DNA of 64,000 nucleotides, taken from positions 1 to 64,000 of the forward strand of contig NZ_JAUMKB010000003.1 in NCBI RefSeq assembly GCF_030519375.1, in the 5' to 3' direction. Source of the stretch: Mucilaginibacter tolerans (GTDB lineage: Bacteria; Bacteroidota; Bacteroidia; Sphingobacteriales; Sphingobacteriaceae). Made by a program: the position numbers and the translations under genes. The notes under the pieces were generated by a model. That model was not told the origin of the DNA. It worked only from the letters and a program-made list of their open reading frames with translations, and made no database searches. Below, in pieces: positions 1 through 8,292 of this stretch; the first letter of the stretch is position 1, and each line of letters begins with the position of its first letter.

Positions 1-78
1 TAAATTTTACTCCATGCTTTCTGTTTTTTGCCATAAAAATGCCCCCAAATAGTGTCTAACTTTTTGGGGGCAGTGCAG
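1..78. mobile_element. Probable terminal end of an IS3-family element (remnant or edge)
   Basis: Read on the minus strand from about position 78 inward, the sequence begins TGCACTGCCCCCAAAAAG followed by TTAGACAC. This resembles the terminal inverted repeats I remember for IS3-family (IS150-group) elements. A second GCCCCCAAA copy at 41-49 pairs with TTTGGGGGC (63-71) to form a hairpin with a T-run on the minus strand. If correct, the element body lies to the left of the window. No transposase can be read in 78 bases, so a plain terminator hairpin is the alternative. Confidence 0.4.
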
Positions 79-130
79 TTGGGGAGGGCTTTTTGTTTAT
101 TTACCCTCCATCATTGCTTTGCTCGACATC

Positions 131-193
131 TCTCCCTAAGTTTAGGGAGAGAATTTTTTAATTATATTACTCCTCCCCTGAATTCAGGGGAGG
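131..193. repeat. Pair of short palindromes, intergenic repeat family
   Basis: Two hairpins lie back to back. TCTCCCTA...TAGGGAGA spans 131-150. A 22-base perfect palindrome centred on GAATTC spans 172-193, with arms CCTCCCCTGAA. The same two words (CTCTCC.../...GGAGAG and CCCCTCCC.../...AGGGGAGG) recur at 6904-7067. This suggests a dispersed repeat family rather than single-use terminators. The second palindrome could still act as a 3' hairpin for the fucosidase gene that ends at 216. Confidence 0.5.
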
Positions 194-215
194 CCGGGAG
201 GGGTAAAAGCGCTAC

Positions 216-1604
216 CTAGCTCTTCTCATCATACACCCCAAACTCTGCAATCGACGCCTGGTGATCTGATTTCAATATCCGCATACGCACTTTGGTGCCG
301 CTAACCCGGTCGAAGCGATTTATTTTTACACGCTTCCCGTTAACACCATCAAATATGGCTTTCCATGTACCATCGTGATAATACTCCAGCACATAATTGC
401 TGATATTTGGTTTTTCTTCCGTAATGGCGATAGCATTGAAGGCAGTTTCTTTTTTGAAGTCGATCTCATACCATGGCTTATCTACTCTTGTATTCGATAT
501 CCACGATGTAGTAAAATCATCATCATTGGCAAAATCCATGATGTTCATGTCATCGCTCCAGCTCGAGTTACTTTGCTGATGTTTTGCCAGGTTATGCGAG
601 ATGATCGGCGCATCCAGTTTTGGCAGCGGCGCTTCCGGACCGGCATTTTTCCAGAGCTCACCTATCTTTTTTAATGTCGCCAGTGCATTATCGTCAAATT
701 GCCCCTCACGATTTGGCGCTACGTTCAGTATAAAGTTGCAGTTTACATTATTTAATGGAACGATATCATCATTCACTAATTTGGCAGCGTCCTTGGTTGC
801 TTCTGTCGGGAATGATGTTTTCCAGAACCAGCTTCCCTGTATCGGCAGACAGGCTAATGACGGCATCGTATTATGTTCTTTTGACACACGTTGGCCTGCA
901 CCCATCTCATAGGTTTTGATGTCTGTATAGAATATTCCCTCAGGCGGATATTTGGCACCATTTAAATCCATCAGCACACAATTAGGCTGAAGTTTTTTCA
1001 CCAAAGTATATATTTCCTCAAATGGCACATCATCATAACTTATCCTGGACCAAGGCGCATCCCAGCCATCAATGATCAGCGCTTCTATCGGACCATAATT
1101 GGTCAGCAATTCGGTCAACTGTCCTTTTATCATTTGAATATCTGCGGGAGTGATAGCATTCGGACGAAGCTTATGGTGTGTATCCAGGATGGAATAATAC
1201 AGCATCACTTTCAATCTATTCTTTCGGAAAGCATCCACAAACTGCCTCACCACATCCTTTTTATAAGGACTATGCATCACATTGTAATCGGTGGTCTTAG
1301 TATCCCAGATACAAAACCCGCTATGATGCTTGGTAGTCAGGCATCCGTAAGTCATATTGGCTGATTTTGCCGCCTTTGCCCATTGGTCGCAATCCAGTTT
1401 AGTTGGGTTAAAAATCTCCGGTTTTGCTTCCGGGTCGGCCCAATCCTGGTTCATATAGGTTGGGATATTAAAGTGAATGAACATCCCGAAACGTAAGTCA
1501 ACAAATTGCTGTTGTAGTTGGGCTAACGGTTTTTGCTGGGCGTTTGCTGCAAAGCAAAAAACAGAAAGAAGGATTGATAGGAGGTTTCTGTGATTCTTAG
1601 TCAT
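216..1604 (-). CDS. Secreted alpha-L-fucosidase (GH29) with C-terminal F5/8-type domain
   Basis: The 462-residue product has a signal peptide (residues 1-22, cleaved near ANA-QQ). The GH29 barrel opens with RFGMFIHFNIPTY (38-50), then has the substrate-pocket motif TKHHSGFCIWDT (91-102) and IIDGWD (177-182), where Asp179 is the likely nucleophile. About 330-462 is a discoidin-like (F5/8 type C) carbohydrate-binding domain. It should release alpha-L-fucose from glycans in the periplasm or outside the cell. The reading frame runs 49 codons further upstream, but the ATG at 1604 is chosen because it directly precedes the signal peptide. Its neighbour is a GH92 mannosidase on the same strand, so both may trim complex glycans. 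No SusCD pair is adjacent. Confidence 0.9.
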   Translation of the reverse strand: MTKNHRNLLSILLSVFCFAANAQQKPLAQLQQQFVDLRFGMFIHFNIPTYMNQDWADPEAKPEIFNPTKLDCDQWAKAAKSANMTYGCLTTKHHSGFCIWDTKTTDYNVMHSPYKKDVVRQFVDAFRKNRLKVMLYYSILDTHHKLRPNAITPADIQMIKGQLTELLTNYGPIEALIIDGWDAPWSRISYDDVPFEEIYTLVKKLQPNCVLMDLNGAKYPPEGIFYTDIKTYEMGAGQRVSKEHNTMPSLACLPIQGSWFWKTSFPTEATKDAAKLVNDDIVPLNNVNCNFILNVAPNREGQFDDNALATLKKIGELWKNAGPEAPLPKLDAPIISHNLAKHQQSNSSWSDDMNIMDFANDDDFTTSWISNTRVDKPWYEIDFKKETAFNAIAITEEKPNISNYVLEYYHDGTWKAIFDGVNGKRVKINRFDRVSGTKVRMRILKSDHQASIAEFGVYDEKS

Positions 1605-2128
1605 ATTGAAATTTATGGAAAAATTTGATAACCTGTTCAGCTCTATTGCCGCTGTGGCTGTTACTTTGATACAAAGTAACCAAAAATCAAGTCTATTGAC
1701 ACTTGCTTCTTTGCGGCACAAGGCTTTTATCCTGCAATCAGAATAAACCACGGCTGCAATACTTTGCCCTACTCACGTTCGCACAGGCCACTACTTCAGC
1801 AAAGTTTGCTAATGCCTTTCCACTACACAGCCCGGCATTATTTTGTCTGATTTCGCCCGAAGCTGGTCTATTGACGCGGTTCATTTAGTACTATTAGTTT
1901 ATTAAATGAATCCTAAACAAAAGAGCGCAGGGTTGACAGAAAAGCGGGCCGGGCGTATGACGTGAATGACGGTTTAGCTTTTGCAATCTGCGCAGCACGG
2001 AAAAAGTGTTAAGAACCGGCGGAGCGGGTGGAAGCTTTTTTCTGTCTTGACCTTTTTGTTACTTTTGGGTCAAGCCAAAAGTAACAAAACCTCCGTGGCA
2101 ATTGAGCGGCCTGCACACCAATTGAATC
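1605..2128. repeat. Gene-free 524-bp gap bounded by GTTACTTT-type inverted repeats
   Basis: No convincing gene lies here. Near the left end GTTACTTTG...CAAAGTAAC (1660-1680) forms a hairpin. Near the right end a perfect 13-bp stem TTTTGTTACTTTT / AAAAGTAACAAAA (2054-2066 / 2077-2089) has the loop GGGTCAAGCC. Both ends carry the same word (GTTACTTT), and the DNA between them is more GC-rich than the flanks (for example around 1935-2035). It looks like a non-coding dispersed repeat or a decayed MITE-like element. The right hairpin could also serve as a 3' end for the GH92 gene, although its T-run is short. Confidence 0.4.
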
Positions 2129-4420
2129 CTACTTATGCTTAGAACCCATAAAGAACGTCATCTCTCCCCCATTCACAATATCACTATGCGATAAGAAAAA
2201 TCCATTCAGCGCCTTACCATTTAGCACAATCTTTTGAATATACACATTCTTATCACCCTGGTTCTTTACATTAATAGTAAAAGCTTTACCATTATCCAGA
2301 TTGATCACTGCCTTGTTCATCGCGGGGCTACCTATCGCATACTGATCTGAACCCGGTGCTACGGGGTAAAAGCCAAGTGTACTGAAAATATACCATGCGC
2401 TCATTTGCCCGGTATCGTCATTACCGCCTAAACCATCCGGAGCAGGTTTGTATTGCGCTTTCAGGATCATGCGGATTTTTTCCTGGGTTTTCCAGGGCTT
2501 GTCGGTCCAGTCGTACAGGTAGGCTACGTGATGCGATGGTTCGTTGCCGTGCACATAGTTACCGATGATACCGTCTTTGGTAATATCTTCGGTTTCGGCA
2601 AAGTATTTATCCGGCAGGTTATAGCTGAACAGGCTGTCGATATAAGTCACAAAGCGTTTGTTTCCGCCCATGGTCTGGATCAACCCTTTCGGATCATGCG
2701 GTACATACAATGTATAATTCCAGGCGTTACCTTCAATAAATCCCTGATTGATGGTGGTGAATGGGTCAAATGCTTTTCTGAATGTACCATCCATTAGTTT
2801 TGGATGCATAAAGCCCGATTTCGGGTCATACACATTCTTCCAGTTTTGCGAGCGTTTGATGAACTCCTCATAAATGTCCTGTTTGCCCAGTTTTTTGGCT
2901 AACTGCGCTATGCACCAGTCGTCATAAGCATATTCCTGGGTAGATGATACCGAGTTGCCATTCTTTTCATCCGGAATGTAACCCATATCCATATAATAAC
3001 CTATCCCGGCATAATCACGGTGACGGGCAGTAGCCACACAAGCTTCCAAAGCTTTATTGCCATCAAATGGCGCATTACCTTTTATAACCGCATCAGCCAA
3101 CACAGATACGCTATGATAACCGCTCATGCACCAGTTTTCGTTGCCCGAGTTGCTCCATATCGGCAGCATGTGCTCTGCGCTTTGCTCGTAATGGGCGATC
3201 ATGCTTTGCACCATATCCGCGTTGCGTTTTGGATCGATGATATTGAATAGCGGGTGCAATGCACGGTGAGTATCCCAAAGCGAGAAGGTAGTATAATTAG
3301 TAAAACCCTCGGCTTTATGTACGTTCTGGTCTAAACCTTTATACTGACCATCAACATCCATATAAATGGTTGGATTGATCATGGCGTGATACATCGAGGT
3401 ATAAAAGTTCTCCTTCTCCTCTTGTCCGCCCTCAATCACAATTTTATGCAGTTCGCTTTCCCATTGTGCCTGTCCGTCGGCTTTTACTTTTTCAAAATCC
3501 CATCCCGGGCATTCGGCCTGCATATTGGCCATTGCGCCATCCATACTCACCGGCGATAGTGCCATTTTTATTTTGATCTTCTCGCCTTCATTGGTTTTAA
3601 AATCGAAATAAGCTCTCAACTGCCTGCCTGCCGCTTCAGGGAAGTTTGGCGTACGGTTAAACTGTCCCCAGAAACCGCCGTAGACTTCGCGTTTGTCATA
3701 TTTTTTATAACCATGTGCGATAAACGTCTTGCTGAACTTCATAGCGAAATACACCGTACGGGTGCGTGCCCAGCCATTGGTTGAGCGGTAACCGATCACT
3801 GTAGAATCATTCACCACCCTCAGATATGTCCACACATTTTTATCGGGATAATTATAAATGCCGGCCATCAGGTCGAGCACGATGTGTGCATTATCCGATT
3901 TCGGGAAGGTATATTGATGAAAGCCCACGCGGGTGGTAGTGGTCATCTCGGCCTGAATGTTATAATCATCCAGTTTTACTTTATAGTAGTTGGCTTCGCT
4001 TACCTCGTTGGCATGTGAGAACGCCGAGCGGTAGCCGCTGCCGGGTTTATCTGCCGTTCCAGGATTGAGTTTTAGTGTGCCTACAGTCGGCATCACCAAA
4101 AAGTCGCCTAAGTCGGAGTGGCCAGTGCCGCTGAAGTGTGTATGACTAAATCCAACGATGCTTTTATCATCGTACTGATAACCCGCACAGTAGCTATATA
4201 CTTTAGGATCATAATGCCCGTCTTTTTCATAGCCCACAGTATCGGTTTCGGGACTTAGCTGCACCATGCCAAAAGGCACCGTAGCACCGGGGAACACGTG
4301 GCCCATGCGCTGCGTACCGATTATCGGGTGCACATATTGAACTAAATTGTCTGATTTTTTTGCTTGCGCCGATGCCAGGATGGGCAGGGCAGCCATTATT
4401 GAGAAAAATAGGCGTTTCAT
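2129..4420 (-). CDS. Secreted GH92 alpha-mannosidase (alpha-1,2-mannosidase type)
   Basis: The product is 763 residues, a normal length for GH92. A signal peptide (1-18, ending LASAQ) is followed by the family N-terminal signature YVHPIIGTQRMGHVFPGATVPFG. The C-terminal half has EGNAWNYTLYVPHDPKGLI and GGNDDTGQMSAWYIFSTLGFYPVAPG, the conserved Ca2+-dependent active-site region of family 92. Members are exo-acting inverting alpha-mannosidases. It should remove mannose from N-glycans or mannans in the periplasm or at the cell surface. It lies upstream of the GH29 gene on the same strand but is separated by a 524-bp repeat-filled gap, so co-transcription is doubtful. A TATATTTG element sits five bases before the ATG. 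Confidence 0.92.
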   Translation of the reverse strand: MKRLFFSIMAALPILASAQAKKSDNLVQYVHPIIGTQRMGHVFPGATVPFGMVQLSPETDTVGYEKDGHYDPKVYSYCAGYQYDDKSIVGFSHTHFSGTGHSDLGDFLVMPTVGTLKLNPGTADKPGSGYRSAFSHANEVSEANYYKVKLDDYNIQAEMTTTTRVGFHQYTFPKSDNAHIVLDLMAGIYNYPDKNVWTYLRVVNDSTVIGYRSTNGWARTRTVYFAMKFSKTFIAHGYKKYDKREVYGGFWGQFNRTPNFPEAAGRQLRAYFDFKTNEGEKIKIKMALSPVSMDGAMANMQAECPGWDFEKVKADGQAQWESELHKIVIEGGQEEKENFYTSMYHAMINPTIYMDVDGQYKGLDQNVHKAEGFTNYTTFSLWDTHRALHPLFNIIDPKRNADMVQSMIAHYEQSAEHMLPIWSNSGNENWCMSGYHSVSVLADAVIKGNAPFDGNKALEACVATARHRDYAGIGYYMDMGYIPDEKNGNSVSSTQEYAYDDWCIAQLAKKLGKQDIYEEFIKRSQNWKNVYDPKSGFMHPKLMDGTFRKAFDPFTTINQGFIEGNAWNYTLYVPHDPKGLIQTMGGNKRFVTYIDSLFSYNLPDKYFAETEDITKDGIIGNYVHGNEPSHHVAYLYDWTDKPWKTQEKIRMILKAQYKPAPDGLGGNDDTGQMSAWYIFSTLGFYPVAPGSDQYAIGSPAMNKAVINLDNGKAFTINVKNQGDKNVYIQKIVLNGKALNGFFLSHSDIVNGGEMTFFMGSKHK

Positions 4421-4425
4421 TGCGC

Positions 4426-4433
4426 CAAATATA
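4426..4433 (-). promoter_or_regulatory. Minus-7 type promoter element of the GH92 gene
   Basis: TATATTTG on the minus strand matches the Bacteroidota minus-7 consensus TANNTTTG and ends 5 nt before the ATG at 4420. No clear TTTG minus-33 box is seen at the usual distance. If functional, the mRNA would be essentially leaderless. Confidence 0.45.
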
Positions 4434-4481
4434 ACACGATTGTGAGATTATTCGGATTGTTGATGGATTTGTTACGATTAA

Positions 4482-4556
4482 CTGTAACAGGTGTAACAAG
4501 TGTAAAGGGGTGACTCGTCCTGTAAAAGGGGTTTACACCTGTTACACATGTTACAG
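4482..4556. repeat. 25-bp inverted repeat built of tandem GTAACA-type 9-mers
   Basis: The arms at 4482-4506 and 4532-4556 match with two mismatches across a 25-base spacer. The left arm itself is a run of 9-base units (GTAACAGGT, GTAACAAGT, GTAAAGGGG), mirrored in the right arm. It lies between the divergent GH92 and S9 peptidase genes, so it could be a shared operator, an iteron-like binding site, or a hairpin repeat. Confidence 0.55.
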
Positions 4557-4715
4557 TCTGGTTAACGGCTTAATTGCCTTTTAATGCCACGTAACTCTGC
4601 TGCTGATTGTGCATAACTTAACGTAGTTTTACTATTGATTATCAACTATTTGTATACTAAATTTATACTACCTACCCCGCCTGGTTAATTATTAACTTCT
4701 TAAACCCTTTGTGTT

Positions 4716-6887
4716 ATGAAAAAGTTGATCCTTCTAGCTATGTGCCTTTGTTTTCTCTCTGCATCCGCACAAGTAAAACTACCTGCAACCAAAACCGTCG
4801 ACAGCACCGATACCTATTTTGGTGTCACGTACAAAGACCCCTACCGATGGCTGGAGCATATTAGAGATTCGTCCGTCGTAACCTGGTTTAAACAGGAAGC
4901 CGATTTCAGCAAATTCACGCTGAACAATATCTCAGGCCGTGATGAGCTGATAGCCGAATGGAAAAAGCTCGACAAACTGCAACCGGCACAGATCAATAGC
5001 AGGACGTACATGAAAGGGCGTATGTTTTACCGCAAAACCCTGCCCGGGCAGTCTGTTGGCAAGCTATACTATCGCGAAGGATTAAATGGTAAAGAGCAGC
5101 TATTATTTGATCCCTTAACCTACGCCAAAGGTAAAACATTATCTATTCAAAACTTTGTACCCAGCTTTGATGCCAAATATGTAGCCATTTCCTATACGGA
5201 AGGTGGCGCCGAGGTGGGCACTATAAAAATAATGGAGGTAGCCACCAAAAAATTCCTTAAAGACAAGCTTTACCCTACAGCCGGCGTTCAGGGTTGGAGT
5301 TTTGATAATAAATCGGTACTGTACATGTGGCTGAAAAGCGCCGACAATAAGGACCCTCAGGCCAGGTTGAATCCCAAAACCAAACTGCACACACTGGGTG
5401 GCAAAAATGATATTGACTTTTTCAGCAATGCCAGTTACCCCGAACTTAAGATAGAACCCAAAGCTTACCCGTTCATTTTTACAACCAATGATAACAGAAA
5501 CTATGTTTTCTCAGGTGTAGGTACTGTTCAGCCCGAGCTTGAATTGTATTATGCGCCTATATCTCAATTCAATTCGGGGAAAATTCAATGGAAAACGCTA
5601 TGCACTCCCAAAAACAAATTGGTACGCGGACTGGAGTTAGTTGGCGATAAAGTGTTTGCCATCACTTATGATGGGGCCAAAAACTATAAGCTGCTATCAA
5701 CCGATTTAAAGCATGTAGATTGGGATCATGCCACAGTGATAGCCGAAGAAAAAAGTGACCTGACTCTTGAATATATCACCCATAGCCGGGATTATTTGTT
5801 TATGGTATACAGCGACGGGATAAATAATCATGTTTATAAATACAACGTTACAACAGGTAAAACGTCTGAGGTAAAATTACCATTTAGTGGTACCGCCGGG
5901 TTGTTTTGTGTGAACAATAAAACCAATGATTGTACCGTAGGGATCACTTCATGGACCAAGCCTTATACCGAGTTTGACTTCAACGCGATTAAAGAAGAGT
6001 TTACACCGGGCGTATTCAATAAAGCGCCTGTCTATCCCGACGCTTATAAAAACCTCGAGGTGAAAGAAGTGGAAGTTAAAGCGCACGATGGCGTAATGGT
6101 GCCGCTCTCCATCGTCTATAAAAAGGGCATTAAGCTTGACGGCAATAATGTTTGCCTGATGGATAGCTATGGGGCTTACGGTTATAGCATGGTGCCTTAC
6201 TTTAGTTCGCTCGAGAATGCATTGGCCGTAAAAGGTGTAGTTATTGCCTATCCGCACGTAAGGGGTGGCAGCGAAAAGGGCGAAACATGGTACCGGGCCG
6301 GATATAAGGCCACCAAGCCCAACACCTGGAAAGATTTTAACAGTTGCGCCGAATACCTGGTAGCGCAGGGTTATACCAGTCCCGCCAGGTTGGCTGGGAC
6401 AGGTACCAGCGCCGGAGGTATTTTAATAAGCCGCGCAATTACAGAGCGGCCTGATTTGTATGCTGCAGCTATCTGCAATGTTGGCTGTGCAAATGCCATG
6501 CGGTTGGAATTTAGCGCCAATGGGCCAGTGAATATCCCCGAGTTTGGCACCGTAAAAGACAGCGTAGAATGTAGGGCTCTTTATGAAATGGACGGCATGC
6601 AACACGTGGTAGCCGGCACCAAATACCCGGCAGTTATTTGCGTTACCGGTTGGAATGATCCGAGGGTAGTGCCATGGGAACCCGGGAAATTTGCAGCTGC
6701 CTTGCAAAATGCCTCAACATCGGGCAAACCTGTTATATTGAAGGTAAATTATGATGACGGGCACTTTACCGAAGACAAGAATGTAACCTGGGCCAACTTC
6801 GCCGATCAGTTTGCCTTTGTGCTATGGCAATGCGGGCATCCGGATTTTCAATTAAAGAGTGACAGGAGTGCGAGTGTGAATAAGTAA
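4716..6887 (+). CDS. Secreted prolyl-oligopeptidase-family serine peptidase (S9A)
   Basis: The 723-residue length is typical for S9A. A signal peptide (1-18, ending SASAQ) is followed by the family N-terminal motif (V)TYKDPYRWLE, then a beta-propeller of roughly 70-420, then an alpha/beta-hydrolase domain. The nucleophile elbow is GTGTSAGG, with Ser565 coded at 6408-6410. Candidate acid and base residues are the Asp in GWNDPRVVP and the His in YDDGHF. It should cleave short proline-containing or related peptides in the periplasm. The ATG at 4716 directly starts the signal peptide. The gene stands alone and is divergent from the GH92 gene. The elbow reads SAGG rather than the more common SNGG, so substrate preference is uncertain. 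Confidence 0.88.
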   Translation: MKKLILLAMCLCFLSASAQVKLPATKTVDSTDTYFGVTYKDPYRWLEHIRDSSVVTWFKQEADFSKFTLNNISGRDELIAEWKKLDKLQPAQINSRTYMKGRMFYRKTLPGQSVGKLYYREGLNGKEQLLFDPLTYAKGKTLSIQNFVPSFDAKYVAISYTEGGAEVGTIKIMEVATKKFLKDKLYPTAGVQGWSFDNKSVLYMWLKSADNKDPQARLNPKTKLHTLGGKNDIDFFSNASYPELKIEPKAYPFIFTTNDNRNYVFSGVGTVQPELELYYAPISQFNSGKIQWKTLCTPKNKLVRGLELVGDKVFAITYDGAKNYKLLSTDLKHVDWDHATVIAEEKSDLTLEYITHSRDYLFMVYSDGINNHVYKYNVTTGKTSEVKLPFSGTAGLFCVNNKTNDCTVGITSWTKPYTEFDFNAIKEEFTPGVFNKAPVYPDAYKNLEVKEVEVKAHDGVMVPLSIVYKKGIKLDGNNVCLMDSYGAYGYSMVPYFSSLENALAVKGVVIAYPHVRGGSEKGETWYRAGYKATKPNTWKDFNSCAEYLVAQGYTSPARLAGTGTSAGGILISRAITERPDLYAAAICNVGCANAMRLEFSANGPVNIPEFGTVKDSVECRALYEMDGMQHVVAGTKYPAVICVTGWNDPRVVPWEPGKFAAALQNASTSGKPVILKVNYDDGHFTEDKNVTWANFADQFAFVLWQCGHPDFQLKSDRSASVNK

Positions 6888-6903
6888 CACTCGTTTCATT
6901 TTT

Positions 6904-7070
6904 ACCCCTCCCAGCTCCCTAATTCCAGGGGAGGGGCTTTTGGCTTGGGTTCATTTACTGATTCTCTCTCTAAACTTGGGGAGAGATGGCGAGCGCAGCA
7001 ACGACAAAGAGGGTAAAATTCAGCGCGAGTCCCGATATTAAGGAATCTCTCCCCAACACGGAGAGATTTT
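6904..7070. repeat. Cluster of three short intergenic hairpins
   Basis: The 282-bp gap between the S9 peptidase and the LemA gene holds three hairpins. They are CCCCTCCC...AGGGGAGGGG (6904-6937), CTCTCTCTAA...TTGGGGAGAGA (6963-6986) and ATCTCTCC...GGAGAGAT followed by TTTTTT (7045-7072). The words match those at 131-193. The last one, with its T-run, could terminate the peptidase transcript. Confidence 0.5.
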
Positions 7071-7169
7071 TTATGCTCCTACCAATCCTGCCAAAACGAC
7101 AATTTGTAACAACGGTATGGGTTTTGCAATCAAAGTAGTAAATTCAACCTTTAATAAGAACATAAAAAA

Positions 7170-7760
7170 ATGAAAACATCCTACATTGTTATAATTGTAA
7201 TCGTTGCTATCCTGTTCATCGGTGGCTGTGGCTGCGTATCTAGTTACAATGGTATCGTAAGCCTCGACCAGAATGCACAGTCTAAATGGGGAACTGTTCA
7301 AACCGACTATCAACGTCGTGCAGATCTGGTTCCAAACCTGGTTGCTACTGTAAAAGGTGTAGCTAATTTTGAAAAAAGTACCTTGGTTGACGTAACCAAT
7401 GCACGTGCTAAAGCTACTTCTATCCAGGTTGATCCGACCAAATTAACTCCTGAGACCATTCAAAAATTCCAGTCTGCACAAGGCGAATTGAGCACTGCAT
7501 TAGGCCGCTTGCTGGTTGCATCCGAACGCTATCCCGAACTGAAAGCTACTGAAAACTTCAGCGGCCTACAGGCACAATTGGAAGGTACCGAAAACCGCAT
7601 AGCTGTTGCAAGACGTGATTTCAACGAAGCAGTTCAGGCGTATAACACCAAGATCAAATCGTTCCCGACTAATATTATTGCCAAATTTGGCAGCTTTACC
7701 GAGAAGGGATACTTCCAGGCAGACGCTGCATCGGCAAATGCACCTAAAGTTCAGTTTTAA
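7170..7760 (+). CDS. LemA family protein
   Basis: The 196-residue product has an N-terminal membrane segment (about 4-22, IVIIVIVAILFIGGCGC). The LemA core follows, with the conserved NGIVSLDQNAQSKWGTVQTDYQRRADLVPNLV stretch and a long helical body (TEN..AVARRDFNEAVQAYN). LemA proteins are membrane-anchored helical bundles of unclear biochemical role. They are commonly encoded next to TPM-domain proteins, as here, where two TPM genes follow on the same strand. The cysteines at the end of the hydrophobic stretch could allow lipid modification, but the context is not a clean lipobox. No enzymatic activity is inferred. Confidence 0.9.
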   Translation: MKTSYIVIIVIVAILFIGGCGCVSSYNGIVSLDQNAQSKWGTVQTDYQRRADLVPNLVATVKGVANFEKSTLVDVTNARAKATSIQVDPTKLTPETIQKFQSAQGELSTALGRLLVASERYPELKATENFSGLQAQLEGTENRIAVARRDFNEAVQAYNTKIKSFPTNIIAKFGSFTEKGYFQADAASANAPKVQF

Positions 7761-7840
7761 TGAGCGAATGAGTGATTTAGTGAATGGGTGATTTAATAAA
7801 GCCATTTACTAACTCACTCATTCACTAAATCAATCATTAT
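7759..7840. repeat. Self-complementary GAGTGA-word spacer
   Basis: The spacer after the LemA gene is made of degenerate repeats of GAATGAGTGATTTAGTG. They pair with the downstream ACTCACTCATTCACTAAATC (7811-7831), forming a long imperfect hairpin. The same word recurs in the gap at 9084-9199. Confidence 0.6.
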
Positions 7841-7845
7841 AAACC

Positions 7846-8280
7846 ATGCCTATATTTAATGAGGAGGAACAACAGCGTATCCGAAGGGCGATAGAAGATG
7901 CCGAAAGGCACACTTCGGGCCAGATACGTGTTTGTATCGAAAAAAGCTGCAATGAAGAGGTACTCGACCGTGCAGCCAAATATTTCCACCAGTTGGATAT
8001 GCACAAAACCAAGCTGCGTAATGGCGTATTGATCTATGTGGCTACTGTCGACCGTAAGTTTGCTATTATTGGCGATCGCGGCATCAATAAAACCGTCCCT
8101 GCCAATTTCTGGGACGAGGCCAAAGAAGATATGCTCAACCATTTTAAATATGGTGATTTGGTGGAGGGTATTGTTACCGGACTTAAAATAGCCGGCGATC
8201 ATCTGCAAAAATACTTCCCACATCAGGCTAAGGGAGCTAACGAACTGTCGGATGATATCGCCTTTATGGATGGCGAATAA
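7846..8280 (+). CDS. TPM domain protein, short cytoplasmic form
   Basis: This 144-residue protein is almost entirely one TPM (TLP18.3/Psb32/MOLO-1) domain. It shows ERHTSGQIRVCIE near residues 20-32, then a strand pair NGVLIYVATVDRKFAIIGDRGIN with the conserved GDRG motif. There is no signal peptide or membrane segment. Some TPM proteins have acid phosphatase activity, but most bacterial members are uncharacterised. It sits between the LemA gene and a secreted TPM protein, 12 nt before the latter, so the two TPM genes are probably co-transcribed. Confidence 0.85.
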   Translation: MPIFNEEEQQRIRRAIEDAERHTSGQIRVCIEKSCNEEVLDRAAKYFHQLDMHKTKLRNGVLIYVATVDRKFAIIGDRGINKTVPANFWDEAKEDMLNHFKYGDLVEGIVTGLKIAGDHLQKYFPHQAKGANELSDDIAFMDGE

Positions 8281-8292
8281 AAACTAAAGATC

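Noticed and set aside
1703..1888. 61-residue plus-strand frame in the repeat gap
   Set aside because: Low-quality composition with no start context, inside a non-coding repeat region.
4227..4499. 90-residue minus-strand frame across the GH92 start
   Set aside because: It overlaps the signal peptide region of GH92 and a repeat in another frame.
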